Of a DNA stretch of 64,000 bases, positions 1 through 8,107 are shown one piece after another (the first letter of the stretch is position 1; the number at the start of each line of letters is the position of its first letter). Location of the stretch: contig NZ_LT574836.1 of the NCBI RefSeq assembly GCF_900086725.1, forward strand, positions 853,408 to 917,407, given 5' to 3'. The position numbers and the translations under genes were made by a program. The stretch comes from Bariatricus massiliensis. Lineage in GTDB: Bacteria; Bacillota; Clostridia; Lachnospirales; Lachnospiraceae. The notes below the pieces were generated by a model that worked only from the letters and a program-made list of their open reading frames with translations, was not told the DNA's origin and searched no databases.

Positions 1-317
1 ACTGCTGTCCATATTTTAAATCTTACGCTTCTCCTTGCCGGCATAAGCAAAAAGCCCCACCAGATTCCCAGAACCATATATTCTAGGAAATGAGCCGTTT
101 TTCTAATGCCAAAATCAATTTTTTGAACAAACTCTTCCTGTTCTCCCTGCGGCAGCTCCTTAAATCCCGGGACAAACAATTCTGATACTTTCTGTCCTAC
201 TTTCCGGCTCAATCCCACTGATTCAGTGACTGGCTGCGCAGAAAAAGAAAATATCACAATTATCCACAAAAGCAGGCAAAACATAGAAAGATAATATATC
301 TTTTTTAACTTCAACAT
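1..317 (-). CDS. VanZ-like membrane protein (C-terminus outside window)
   Basis: Translation from the ATG at 317 gives a hydrophobic helix (about residues 7-25) followed by FSAQP, then a stretch with KTAHFLEYMVLG and a second hydrophobic segment. This FSxQP...KxAHFxEY pattern is typical of VanZ-like proteins, small multi-pass membrane proteins of poorly known function. The reading frame is open to base 1, so the C-terminus is missing. An AGAAGG ribosome site precedes the start. It is the last visible gene of the minus-strand run that begins at cpsC, and VanZ-like genes are often found near polysaccharide loci. The family call is good; the role is unknown. Confidence 0.75.
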   Translation of the reverse strand, partial: MLKLKKIYYLSMFCLLLWIIVIFSFSAQPVTESVGLSRKVGQKVSELFVPGFKELPQGEQEEFVQKIDFGIRKTAHFLEYMVLGIWWGFLLMPARRSVRFKIWTA

Positions 318-335
318 CAGACCTTCTATCTTAAT

Positions 336-476
336 TTATTGACTTTTGAAACATCCCCGAAGAAATTCTTCTTGTTTTTCGTCGTCGATTCTGCGGTCGT
401 ATTCAGTAGATACCATTGCTGCACAGCATAGGACCGGCAGCACCAAAACCGCAGTTATTAATAAAAAAATAATCAT
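336..476 (-). CDS. 46-aa single-pass membrane peptide
   Basis: A short open frame starts at an ATG with a GGGAGG ribosome site and ends at a TAA. It encodes a hydrophobic N-terminal helix (about residues 2-21, with a Cys-Cys pair at 17-18) and a charged, acidic/basic tail rich in D, R, E and K. It lies between cpsD (78 bases upstream) and the VanZ-like gene (18 bases downstream) on the same strand, so it fits the operon. I do not recognise a family. The good ribosome site, the position and the membrane topology support a real gene. A role as a small partner of the kinase or of the VanZ-like protein is only a guess. Confidence 0.55.
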   Translation of the reverse strand: MIIFLLITAVLVLPVLCCAAMVSTEYDRRIDDEKQEEFLRGCFKSQ

Positions 477-553
477 GGCAATCCCTCCCAAAGTTTTCCC
501 TTTCATCTTTGAAAAGTATTGCCATCTAGATTACCGATTATACCAAGGTACAG

Positions 554-1315
554 CTACTGCTTTGCAGCTTTTGGATTCTTCACTGCCTTTTCGCTTTTTT
601 CTTCCTTTGAATCCGCTCCGTAGTACTCACCATATCCCTTTTTCCCGTATTCTTTTCCATAATACTTACTGTAATATCCTTTATTATGCTTACGCTCTAC
701 TTTATTTAAAACAACACCCAGCATCGGACATCCCGTTATTTCAAGTTTCGCTTTTACGTCCTGAGCCAGCCGGTACTTTGTCTTTGCTGATTCTACAACT
801 AATATGATTCCATCGCTATATCTTGCGACAATAGCCGCATCAATGACAAGTCCCATCGGAGGACAGTCAATCAGAATATAATCGTACACTTTTCTAAGTG
901 ACTCCACCATCCCTTTGAATCTGCTTGTCTCTAACAACTCTGTAGGATTCGGTGCCAGAGGGCCCGCCATCAACAGATGCATCTTCGGTATATTGGTCGA
1001 AACAATTGCGTCTGCCAGTGTACACTGCCCCGAAAGGAAATGTGAAAGTCCTTTACCCGCTCCGTCAATCTGAAGTCTGGATGCCATGACCGACTTCCGC
1101 ATATCGGCATCAATCAAAATTACTGATTTATTCATTTCGGCTATCGCACAAGCCAAATCAATGGACGTACTGGTCTTCCCCTCACCGGGAAGACAGCTCG
1201 TGACCATAATAACCTGCTTATCATCACCACAAAATTGGATATTTGTACGCAGAGTCTTCATGGCTTCCCGCACACCATATCCTTTTTTATCAATCACTAA
1301 ATTTACCTTCTTCAT
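554..1315 (-). CDS. cpsD: CpsD/CapB-family tyrosine-protein kinase
   Basis: This is a bacterial tyrosine (BY) kinase that controls polysaccharide chain length and export, acting at the membrane with the CpsC-type adaptor. Walker A (GEGKTS, about residues 44-49), Walker A' (VILIDADMR, 65-73) and Walker B (ILIDCPP, 147-153) are all present. The C-terminus carries the expected autophosphorylation tyrosine cluster (eight Tyr between residues 214 and 232). The 253-aa length matches the stand-alone Firmicutes kinases, which lack the membrane domain found in Wzc. It starts 4 bases after cpsB with an AGGTGAG ribosome site, so the two are probably co-translated. CpsB would be the matching phosphatase. 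Confidence 0.95.
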   Translation of the reverse strand: MKKVNLVIDKKGYGVREAMKTLRTNIQFCGDDKQVIMVTSCLPGEGKTSTSIDLACAIAEMNKSVILIDADMRKSVMASRLQIDGAGKGLSHFLSGQCTLADAIVSTNIPKMHLLMAGPLAPNPTELLETSRFKGMVESLRKVYDYILIDCPPMGLVIDAAIVARYSDGIILVVESAKTKYRLAQDVKAKLEITGCPMLGVVLNKVERKHNKGYYSKYYGKEYGKKGYGEYYGADSKEEKSEKAVKNPKAAKQ

Positions 1316-1319
1316 TTGC

Positions 1320-2027
1320 TCACCTTTTTTTTAGAATATTCTCAGGATTCGTAACAAAAATCCTTCTTGCATAAGGTTTCCCCATCTTTCTGGATACATA
1401 AGCCGCACATTTCCCTAAATTAGGTTTTCTCGTCTTTGTATCATGGGCGTCCGATGCAATAAAATCTATTAAATCTGCCTTCATCAGCTGTGCACAATAT
1501 TTTTTTGTCATGCGCCCATCATCGCCAAGTACGGCACTTGCATTCACTTGGATACATGCCCCCATATTTTTAAGTTCCTGAATCTTCTCCATCTCAGCAC
1601 AGCACAGATAACGCTCTACATGAGCTATTATCGGCTTAAACCCGTTGGTAACCATATCATAGACATAATTCCGCAATACTTGAAATAAATCTCCCGGTGA
1701 AAACTCTATAAGGACATATTTGCTTCCCGCCATTGTAGGGCGGTTGCGATTTTTCATATGTCTGACTATCTTCTCATTACGATAACATTCGCACCCCAGC
1801 CTCAGCTCAATTCCTATATCAGCGGCAATTCCTCTGAGGTGATTGTAGGAATAGCACACTCTTTTCATGGACGGCTCAAACATTTCCGGCCGGTAATGTG
1901 GAGTCACGATAATTCTGCGCACTCCCTGCTTGTAGGACTCTTCCAAAAGTTCTCTGGCTTCTTCCACTTTGCCCGGTCCATCGTCTACATGTGGAAGCAT
2001 ATGACAATGAATATCCGTCAGCTTCAT
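1320..2027 (-). CDS. cpsB: CpsB/YwqE-family tyrosine-protein phosphatase (PHP domain)
   Basis: This is a metal-dependent protein-tyrosine phosphatase of the PHP family that dephosphorylates the CpsD kinase. The N-terminus has the metal-binding DIHCHMLP motif followed by HVDDG, both diagnostic. Further His/Asp ligands are seen at TPHYR, IAHVERY and SDAHD. I chose the ATG at 2027 (235 aa) because AAAGGA lies 9 bases upstream; an in-frame ATG at 2051 has no ribosome site. The gene lies just past a hairpin terminator (2082-2123) that follows the surface-protein gene, so it depends on read-through or a weak promoter. Confidence 0.92.
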   Translation of the reverse strand: MKLTDIHCHMLPHVDDGPGKVEEARELLEESYKQGVRRIIVTPHYRPEMFEPSMKRVCYSYNHLRGIAADIGIELRLGCECYRNEKIVRHMKNRNRPTMAGSKYVLIEFSPGDLFQVLRNYVYDMVTNGFKPIIAHVERYLCCAEMEKIQELKNMGACIQVNASAVLGDDGRMTKKYCAQLMKADLIDFIASDAHDTKTRKPNLGKCAAYVSRKMGKPYARRIFVTNPENILKKR

Positions 2028-2081
2028 TAATACCCGTCCTTTCACACGCATTTTATAAATAATTTAACTGTTTTCAAAAAG

Positions 2082-2123
2082 AAAACTCTTCCCGCGGTGT
2101 GTGCCGCCGCTAAGAAGAGTTTT
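2082..2123 (-). terminator. Intrinsic terminator after the surface-protein gene
   Basis: Arms AAAACTCTTC (2082-2091) and GAAGAGTTTT (2114-2123) pair exactly, with a GC-rich inner hairpin (GCGG/CCGC). On the minus strand the stem is followed by a T-rich stretch. It lies 23 bases past the stop of the gene at 2146. Because cpsB and cpsD follow on the same strand, it may act as a partial terminator that sets the ratio of surface protein to CpsBD. Confidence 0.75.
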
Positions 2124-2145
2124 TCTTTTTTAGCTCATGCCTGAC

Positions 2146-2751
2146 TTATTTTGCGTAAGATTTTTTCTTAAGACCGCAAACGCCAGCTACTGCTGCCAAG
2201 CCTACTACTGCAATTGCAGAAACTGCACTTGCACTTGTCTTCGGAGAAGTTGTACCTGCTCCTGAAGATAATGTAGCTTTGTCAACAACAAACGCTACCG
2301 GTGATAAAGATGTAAACGTAGCAGAGATTGTTCCTTCACCTGCTGTCGCTTCCACCTTTTCCCAAGCACCTTTTTCGGTATCATAGTGCAATACCCAAAC
2401 TTTGCTTGATGATGTTACCCCGTTCATCTCAAATGTGATGGTAACAGGGAATGCAGTTCCTTCCGGAACTGAAATTTCTCTTACAGATGCAACTGCTGTT
2501 GTAGCTGTAAATTCAGAACCCAGAAGTTCCTTCAGCTTAGCCTCAGTCTTAACTTCTGCTACAGCGTCAGCATACTCTGCCGGAACGTCTTTAATGGTAA
2601 CGTCTACAGCCTTACCATCTTTGTCCACAGCTTTAGAGACTTTGTTGACAACTGTAGTAGCGCTCGGGCTCGGTGCAGCGAATACTGTCATCCCTACACA
2701 AGCAACCATAGCAACTACAAGACCTAAGGTTTTTGCTACTCTTGATCTCAT
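2146..2751 (-). CDS. Secreted surface protein with C-terminal sortase-type anchor
   Basis: The 201-aa product starts with a signal peptide (hydrophobic residues about 9-25, cleavage near VFAAPSP). It ends with SPKTS, a hydrophobic helix (about 173-193) and a basic tail (KKKSYAK), which is the layout of a cell-wall sorting signal. SPKTS resembles the [S/N]PxT[G/S] signals used by clostridial class B sortases. The middle is a predicted beta-rich, Thr/Val-rich extracellular domain. It has its own strong promoter and a good ribosome site (GGAGGAG). A class B sortase is encoded 1.1 kb away in the same locus and is the obvious candidate partner. The central domain's function is unknown. Confidence 0.75.
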   Translation of the reverse strand: MRSRVAKTLGLVVAMVACVGMTVFAAPSPSATTVVNKVSKAVDKDGKAVDVTIKDVPAEYADAVAEVKTEAKLKELLGSEFTATTAVASVREISVPEGTAFPVTITFEMNGVTSSSKVWVLHYDTEKGAWEKVEATAGEGTISATFTSLSPVAFVVDKATLSSGAGTTSPKTSASAVSAIAVVGLAAVAGVCGLKKKSYAK

Positions 2752-2818
2752 GATGATCTCCTCCTCATCGTTTTTTTTATGATATACAATACTATATAGA
2801 TACTAATGTACCTTATGT

Positions 2819-2847
2819 AGTATACCATACATGGTTAAAAAAGTAAA
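2819..2847 (-). promoter_or_regulatory. Promoter of the surface-protein gene
   Basis: On the minus strand TTTACT (2842-2847) and TATACT (2819-2824) are separated by exactly 17 bases, with TGG just before the -10 (extended -10). The site is 68 bases upstream of the start codon. The -35 and extended -10 closely resemble those of the promoter at 31585-31613 that serves the rest of the polysaccharide genes. Confidence 0.7.
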
Positions 2848-2909
2848 ACAAATATTATATTTAATTGTAAACACTTGTAGACAACATCTTTTGTTATATA
2901 ATAACATGT

Positions 2910-3875
2910 CTAAACTTGTTTGTAAAATAATTTAATAATCAATTCCTGCAATTGTCCATTGTCTACAATATACTGTGCATGTCCATCCTTTTCAATGATT
3001 TCTCCGGGTACACGCTGCATTTCTGTGTTGATTTCATATTCAGAAATCTCCTTCAGCTCATCTGCGGTCATGTTAGAAACCATATAGGGCTCTAATTTCT
3101 GATAGATTTCTGCATACTTCATAGTGCCGCCGATTTCCTGCATTTCACGAATCAATGCATTCATGAAATGCGCCTGCCGTTCCATGCGCTGGTTGTTACT
3201 GTCTAACACTTCAATATCACGTGTCCGGACATATTTTTCCGCAAGCTCACCGTTCAATGTTATAGTCTTGCCTTGCTCAAAGGCAGGATCAATTGCCGTA
3301 TAATCTTCCGGTACTGTCAGCGTCACGCCTCCTATCGCGTCCGTGGCCACCACCATACCTTCCAGAGTTAAGGAAAGATAAGAATTGATACTTGTGCCGA
3401 ACAATAATCCTGAAACTTTTTCCGATGTGAGGCGGCAGCTTTTTTCTTCACCGTCCCCATATGCATATTGAAGCGCTATCTGGCCTTCTGTTGCCATCAG
3501 CTTTTCGCCATCTTCTCCATAGATATCAATCTCTACCATACATTCTCTGGATATTTGAAGAATCTGGGCTTTGTTGGTGTCTTGATTCATTATAAGTAAA
3601 TTCAAACTGTCGCTCTGTCCATTTTCACCGGGGCTGTTATGTAAATCTGCTTTCGCTGCTTTGTCAACTCCCATAAAAAGCATTGTTTTAATGTCTGAAT
3701 TTTTTTTATACTTTACACCTTTATATGTAATAAAATTGCTCTCACTACTTGTTCCGCTGGAAGTGATAGTCTTTTCCACCTTCTTCTTATCCTGAAACAT
3801 CGTGAACACGACCAGTCCGACTAGCAGGATACAGACAATTCCTAATACTGCCAAAAGCTTATTTTTATTTTTCAT
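2910..3875 (-). CDS. LCP (LytR-CpsA-Psr) family polymer ligase
   Basis: LCP proteins transfer undecaprenyl-linked glycopolymers to peptidoglycan outside the membrane. The 321-aa protein has one N-terminal membrane helix (about residues 8-26), then FMGVDKA, QSDSLNLLIMNQ and QISRECMVEI, and later YVRTRD with NNQRMERQAHFM. These are the Asp/Arg positions that bind the pyrophosphate lipid head group. Its start overlaps the sortase stop by 11 bases, so it is translationally coupled. It would attach the finished polysaccharide to the wall. Confidence 0.93.
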   Translation of the reverse strand: MKNKNKLLAVLGIVCILLVGLVVFTMFQDKKKVEKTITSSGTSSESNFITYKGVKYKKNSDIKTMLFMGVDKAAKADLHNSPGENGQSDSLNLLIMNQDTNKAQILQISRECMVEIDIYGEDGEKLMATEGQIALQYAYGDGEEKSCRLTSEKVSGLLFGTSINSYLSLTLEGMVVATDAIGGVTLTVPEDYTAIDPAFEQGKTITLNGELAEKYVRTRDIEVLDSNNQRMERQAHFMNALIREMQEIGGTMKYAEIYQKLEPYMVSNMTADELKEISEYEINTEMQRVPGEIIEKDGHAQYIVDNGQLQELIIKLFYKQV

Positions 3876-4632
3876 CCGTCAGTACCGCTCCTATCAACAA
3901 TCTGTGTTCGGATTCGGTTGAAATACAAGTGCTTAATGTTATGACACGATCCTCTGTCGTCACATTAACATCATCACGGTATATATTCCTTAAATCTCTC
4001 GCATTATAAAGCGAATCTATAAATGATTGTTTATCGGCATCTAAAATATAATTATAATAGTGTCCCAGATGCCTGTCGTCATAGACGACTGCCGCAAATA
4101 TGCGGTACGTAAAAATACGCTCAGGTGTATAGATTACGACCTCGGGATGTTCTTCCATATACCCTTCATCCAAATAATTCCCCAGATTATGGAACATGGT
4201 ATTGTTTCCTTCCCCCATCTGATGCCCATAGATGATAGTATTAAAATCCGTGAAGTCTGTGCTATTGCAGCTTTGTGTAAATATTGCACCCTGCGAAGCG
4301 CTGACTCCTTCCCATGTATGGTCAAGATAATAATTATCATCTTCTGCACTCTGAAGAATCGGATAGTCAATATTAGTGTCTTCAATCCTGATCCAGGCGT
4401 AAACCTCCGGATTTGCTTCCTGCAAAGCAGAAAAATCAATCGGTATATCTGCTTTATTTCCATCTTCAGAAACTATGGGGCTCTCTTTGGGAATCTCCGC
4501 AGTCTTCTTCGCTTTATCATAAGAATCATTCACTTTACCGGCCATCGCATAATACCATATCAAATAACCTGCGCATACTACTGCGACTAGACAAAGTGCA
4601 ATAATAAGAACTTTTCTTGCCTTTTCTTTCAA
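3865..4632 (-). CDS. srtB: Class B sortase
   Basis: This is a membrane-anchored cysteine transpeptidase. One N-terminal helix (about residues 8-29) is followed by the sortase domain, with catalytic His137 (IYGHQM), Cys236 in TLSTC and Arg244 (SEHRLLI). The STES stretch between Cys and Arg and the overall length (255 aa) fit class B. The start is TTG: AGAGG lies 9 bases upstream, and the start sits 3 bases from the cpsC stop. Genes on both sides are polysaccharide export genes. Its likely substrate is the SPKTS protein encoded at 2146-2751. Confidence 0.92.
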   Translation of the reverse strand: MKEKARKVLIIALCLVAVVCAGYLIWYYAMAGKVNDSYDKAKKTAEIPKESPIVSEDGNKADIPIDFSALQEANPEVYAWIRIEDTNIDYPILQSAEDDNYYLDHTWEGVSASQGAIFTQSCNSTDFTDFNTIIYGHQMGEGNNTMFHNLGNYLDEGYMEEHPEVVIYTPERIFTYRIFAAVVYDDRHLGHYYNYILDADKQSFIDSLYNARDLRNIYRDDVNVTTEDRVITLSTCISTESEHRLLIGAVLTDEK

Positions 4633-4635
4633 AAT

Positions 4636-5340
4636 CTAACGCCTCTTTTCCAACGGTACTGCCGCTAATGTATTAAGGTTCAGATACTTGCGGATATCTT
4701 CTTCTGTCTGAACGGTATCATTCAGAAGGAAACGGATGACAACAACCGCTATTGCTAAAAATGCTCCTGCCAAGGCACCAATAGCTACATTCTTAATCAT
4801 ACTTGGACTAGATGGTTTAGCCGGTTTGACAGCACGGTCAACAATGTTGGGCTTATCTGAATTCATGACGTCGGCAACGCGGTCGGCAGTTGCATCTGCC
4901 AATGCGTTGGAAATGGTTTTGGCCATCTCCGGATCCGGATCCGTGACTGTCAGTTCTAACATACGCGTACCCGTTGGATTCTCTGTGGTAATCTGACCAA
5001 GTAATTCTTCGTATGTAGTATCCAAATCTAATGTCTCAATCACTTCTTCTACCACTGTACGGCTTTTTGCCAAAATCTCAAAGTCTACCGTCAGCTGGGC
5101 TCCCATCTGGATATCAGCAAGCGATGTCACCGTTGTAGTCTTCGTCAAAATATAAATTATAGAAGATGCCGAATACTGAGGGGTGACCACAAATTTCGTT
5201 CCGCCAAAGGCCAGCGCCGCTCCCACTATAAGGCACAGAATAATTATCCACATCTTTTGTAAAAGAAGGTGAAACAATTCACCCAAATCAATTTCTATTT
5301 CATCGTCATGCTTCGCTTCTATCTGCTTTATTTCGTCCAT
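4636..5340 (-). CDS. cpsC: CpsC/Wzz-type polysaccharide co-polymerase and kinase adaptor
   Basis: This chain-length determinant anchors and activates the CpsD kinase at the membrane. The 234-aa protein has a first helix at about residues 30-49, an extracellular domain, the PxxP-like segment before the second helix (KPAKPSSPSM) and a second helix at about 184-206, with a short cytoplasmic tail. This is the Wzz (PF02706) layout. The start has a GAGGAG site. It is the first gene of the cps operon, downstream of a consensus promoter. Confidence 0.92.
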   Translation of the reverse strand: MDEIKQIEAKHDDEIEIDLGELFHLLLQKMWIIILCLIVGAALAFGGTKFVVTPQYSASSIIYILTKTTTVTSLADIQMGAQLTVDFEILAKSRTVVEEVIETLDLDTTYEELLGQITTENPTGTRMLELTVTDPDPEMAKTISNALADATADRVADVMNSDKPNIVDRAVKPAKPSSPSMIKNVAIGALAGAFLAIAVVVIRFLLNDTVQTEEDIRKYLNLNTLAAVPLEKRR

Positions 5341-5427
5341 TGTTACTCTCCTCTTTTAATCACTATATAACATATCTTATCGAAATCGGTCATAATATCT
5401 TGCCGCATCAAATCGTTTCCTCTGTAC

Positions 5428-5456
5428 ATATTACTAAATATGGTGGGATAAGTCAA
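5428..5456 (-). promoter_or_regulatory. Promoter of the cpsC-srtB-LCP operon
   Basis: On the minus strand TTGACT (5451-5456) and TAATAT (5428-5433) are 17 bases apart. The -10 lies inside a small perfect inverted repeat, CATATT-ACTA-AATATG (5427-5442), which could be an operator. The promoter sits between the recombinase stop and cpsC, so cpsC need not be co-transcribed with the recombinase. Confidence 0.7.
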
Positions 5457-5481
5457 TAATTTCTTAAAAAACAACACAATT

Positions 5482-6432
5482 TTAGCCTTCTAGAAGCATC
5501 ATCTGCCTTTGTTTGTTTTCCCAGCTTGAATGTATATAATAATTTAATGTTATAGACGTATCGGCATGTCCCAGAATTTCGCTAAGCGTTTTTACATCGA
5601 ACCCTACTTCCACACATCTTGTAGCAAACGTGTGTCGAAGGATGTGAAAATTAACCTCCCGGATTCCCATATTTTTCAAAGTTCTCCTAAAAAAATATTG
5701 ATAATTTCTAGGTTCGACATATTTCGACGAATTGGTTAAAAAAAAATCTTCATCATTGTGTGGGTATGATGATTTACGAATAATTTTAAATATTTTTTCT
5801 GGTATCGGTATTGTGCGAAAGGATGATTCTGATTTCGGTTCGTCTATAATGATACGTGTTTTTCGTTTTGTTTCTAAATCTGGCATAGAAATCCGCTGTA
5901 AAGTGTGAGTAATCGTAATACTTTTGCTTTCAAAGTCAATGTTATTCCACTTCAATGCACATATCTCCCCAATCCTTAACCCTGTATACAGGCAAATGAG
6001 CAGGCCTACGCATCTAGGTTCCTGAAGATTATCCAGCAGATATTCTTCCATCACCTTCTGTTCTTTTAGGCTTAGTACTTCAAATTTGACCCTGCTCCGC
6101 TTGGGCAATACAGAATTTCCAGCTAAATTTTCCGTATGATATTCCTTTTCAGCATATTTTACAATAGATTTTAATATGGTTGTAATATCACGTACTGTTT
6201 TTACAGCCAGCTCTCCTTCCCTGTCCAACCGCCCCTTTTTTATCTTCTCATAGATAAAACTGTTGATAAGATAAGAATTAAGATTTCCGAGATTGTAATC
6301 CCCTATGTCAGGCTCAATATGCCTCTCAACAATATTCCTATATTTCGCATAGGTAGATTGTTTAATCAAAAGCCTCTTCATATTAAGCCACTCCTCGCAG
6401 ACATCTGCCATCATAATCTTTGATACGTCCAT
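5482..6432 (-). CDS. Tyrosine recombinase / site-specific integrase
   Basis: This is a phage-integrase-family recombinase. It has an N-terminal SAM-like core-binding domain (about residues 8-100) and a C-terminal catalytic domain with Arg153 (TGLRIGE), Lys200, His263xxArg266 (HILRHT), His289 (LGH) and the nucleophile near Tyr299 (NYYIH), so all catalytic residues are present. I use the ATG at 6432 (316 aa) because GAGAGG lies 7 bases upstream; an earlier in-frame start lacks a site. No excisionase, relaxase or phage genes are nearby. It stands alone beside the polysaccharide operon, where it could be an integration relic or could rearrange the locus. Confidence 0.88.
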   Translation of the reverse strand: MDVSKIMMADVCEEWLNMKRLLIKQSTYAKYRNIVERHIEPDIGDYNLGNLNSYLINSFIYEKIKKGRLDREGELAVKTVRDITTILKSIVKYAEKEYHTENLAGNSVLPKRSRVKFEVLSLKEQKVMEEYLLDNLQEPRCVGLLICLYTGLRIGEICALKWNNIDFESKSITITHTLQRISMPDLETKRKTRIIIDEPKSESSFRTIPIPEKIFKIIRKSSYPHNDEDFFLTNSSKYVEPRNYQYFFRRTLKNMGIREVNFHILRHTFATRCVEVGFDVKTLSEILGHADTSITLNYYIHSSWENKQRQMMLLEG

Positions 6433-6464
6433 AATGTACCTCTCTTTCTTTTGTTTTAGAATGT

Positions 6465-6496
6465 AAAAAAATCGCAAAGTAGATGCTTTACGATTT
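6465..6496 (-). terminator. Terminator-like hairpin ahead of the recombinase
   Basis: Arms at 6469-6479 and 6486-6496 form an 11-bp stem on the minus-strand RNA (one G-U pair) with a 6-base loop, followed by a U-run (plus-strand A run at 6465-6468). It would end transcripts from the DUF1015 gene, and it lies only 33 bases before the recombinase start, so it may also limit recombinase expression. Confidence 0.55.
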
Positions 6497-6565
6497 TTCT
6501 ATACATATCATACCAATTCTCAAGGAAGCTTTACAGATAGTGGAAAATATTACCAATTATATATA

Positions 6566-6585
6566 ATATTTATAACTTATCTAAT
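6566..6585. repeat. 20-base direct repeat, copy A
   Basis: ATATTTATAACTTATCTAAT occurs here and again, in the same orientation, at 29967-29986. Both copies are intergenic and upstream of minus-strand genes (the recombinase here, an SDR gene there). I saw no third copy. The function is unknown; it could be a recombination site, a regulatory site or chance in AT-rich DNA. Confidence 0.6.
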
Positions 6586-6634
6586 ATTCTCCTATCTTTG
6601 CACAAAACTAATGTTTCGTGTAAAGATATTACAC

Positions 6635-7870
6635 TTATTCTATAATCTTCCTGCATTCCAAATAAAATCTCTTTTCATCAGCTTCCCCCATAGAGAAAGC
6701 TTTTCTTGGCAATACCCCTCCCGCCTGAATAGCCGGATACAGATTTTCTTTATTGATAACACCCAGAATAATTCCAACAGTGTCTTCCTCATGCTCTGTC
6801 AGCTTTCTGACATTTTCTTCTCCATGCACGTAATCAATGGATGTATCTGAATTATTTCTAATATATTCATCCAGAATCTTCTGCACTACCTCTATCGGCA
6901 AATGTCCCTTCAGCCCAGAAAGTCCTATTTGCTTCCTTTGTTTCCTATTAATAAGGATAATATCATTACCATTTACTATAGAAATACCTTGTTCTGTAAG
7001 CCCCTGTTCAATTGCTGTTAATAGTCCCTCCATATCCGTGTGAAAAACTACTCTGTGAATCGGTTCAAACACAATGGCCGGACTGTATAAATTCACTAAC
7101 TCTACCATGGAATATCTGGCCGGATGACTGGCCTGCTCTTCCGGAGACAGCTGTCTCTTCAACTGTGTCCAATATTCCTTAGCCGCAGCCAAGGAATGAT
7201 TTCCATCTCCTACCGCAAATATAAATTCCTCTCGTTGTTGCAATTCACAAATAGTCTGCTGAATTTTACAAACTCTTTCACCCTCTACCGCATATCCACA
7301 AATACTCCCGCCATTGAGCATGAGCTCAAACTCATACAGCTTTCTTAACAATTGCCTTTGTTCATAAAGAGGTTCGATCAACTTCATCATCTCGTCTTTT
7401 AAGAGTATCATGACATGGGGACATTCCAAGGGCGCTCCCCTGCGTATCTCCACCCTTGGAGGAATTCTAGTTAGTATTGTCCCCTCCGTTGCCCTGACCG
7501 CTGCTCTTCTCTCCGGCATATATTCATATTGCTCTAAGTCTATCATCCCCACTAAACCTAATCGAATTGCTCCGCCAATATGGCGTTCTGTCAAAACAAA
7601 TCCACCATGTACCTGTTCCGTGAGAATCCCTTCCTCAAGAAACCCTCTCATCGCTTCATGTATTTGAGGAATGCGGCTTTCCTTTTCATTCAAATATACT
7701 TCTGGATATATTATTTGATATGTAGAAGGTACTCCTTTGACCTGCTGCTGTACCTCCATCCAGTAATCAGGCTGGCTGGTGTACTGATCGCAGGCGATAA
7801 CAGACCATTTTGCCATATCAAGATGCTTTGTCGGCAGGTAAATGTTTGTCGGTAAAAAACATGTATTCAT
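6635..7870 (-). CDS. DUF1015 family protein
   Basis: The 411-aa protein matches the DUF1015 (COG4198) family from its start (WSVIACDQYTSQPDYW) and the conserved FAVGDGNHSLAAAK motif in the middle. The family is widespread in Firmicutes; its biochemical role is not established. It has a GGAGAA ribosome site. It is transcribed away from the acetyltransferase-kinase gene across a 237-base intergenic region. There is no signal peptide or membrane helix. Confidence 0.85.
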   Translation of the reverse strand: MNTCFLPTNIYLPTKHLDMAKWSVIACDQYTSQPDYWMEVQQQVKGVPSTYQIIYPEVYLNEKESRIPQIHEAMRGFLEEGILTEQVHGGFVLTERHIGGAIRLGLVGMIDLEQYEYMPERRAAVRATEGTILTRIPPRVEIRRGAPLECPHVMILLKDEMMKLIEPLYEQRQLLRKLYEFELMLNGGSICGYAVEGERVCKIQQTICELQQREEFIFAVGDGNHSLAAAKEYWTQLKRQLSPEEQASHPARYSMVELVNLYSPAIVFEPIHRVVFHTDMEGLLTAIEQGLTEQGISIVNGNDIILINRKQRKQIGLSGLKGHLPIEVVQKILDEYIRNNSDTSIDYVHGEENVRKLTEHEEDTVGIILGVINKENLYPAIQAGGVLPRKAFSMGEADEKRFYLECRKIIE

Positions 7871-8021
7871 TGATATTCTCCTTATATCATGGAATTAACT
7901 ATATGTTATGTAATATATTATCATGCCACATTTCATTTTACTACCAATGAATTTTATCTTCATTTCTATTTTTTTATAGTTGACACTATCCTTTCGGCAA
8001 AATCACTGATATAATCTTTTT

Positions 8022-8038
8022 AGATAAATACTTTATCT
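8022..8038. promoter_or_regulatory. Candidate operator in the divergent intergenic region
   Basis: A perfect inverted repeat AGATAAA-TAC-TTTATCT lies just downstream of a TATAAT (8010-8015) and about 70 bases upstream of the acetyltransferase-kinase start. The upstream TTGACA (7980-7985) is 24 bases from that TATAAT, too far for a normal promoter, so the exact -35 is unclear. A repressor site at the transcription start is a plausible reading. Confidence 0.35.
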
Positions 8039-8107
8039 TGATGCTCTGCAATCTAGTCTTAAATTTATTGGATTGTAGCATCCATGGTAAAACAAGGAGG
8101 AAATGAA

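Noticed and set aside
346..807. 153-aa open frame on the plus strand
   Set aside because: It is antisense to the 46-aa peptide gene and the end of cpsD, has no ribosome site and low-complexity composition unlike its neighbours.
5341..5481. Classical invertible promoter
   Set aside because: No pair of long inverted repeats flanks the promoter; only a 6-bp repeat over the -10 and a 6-bp CTTATC/GATAAG pair, too short to claim.
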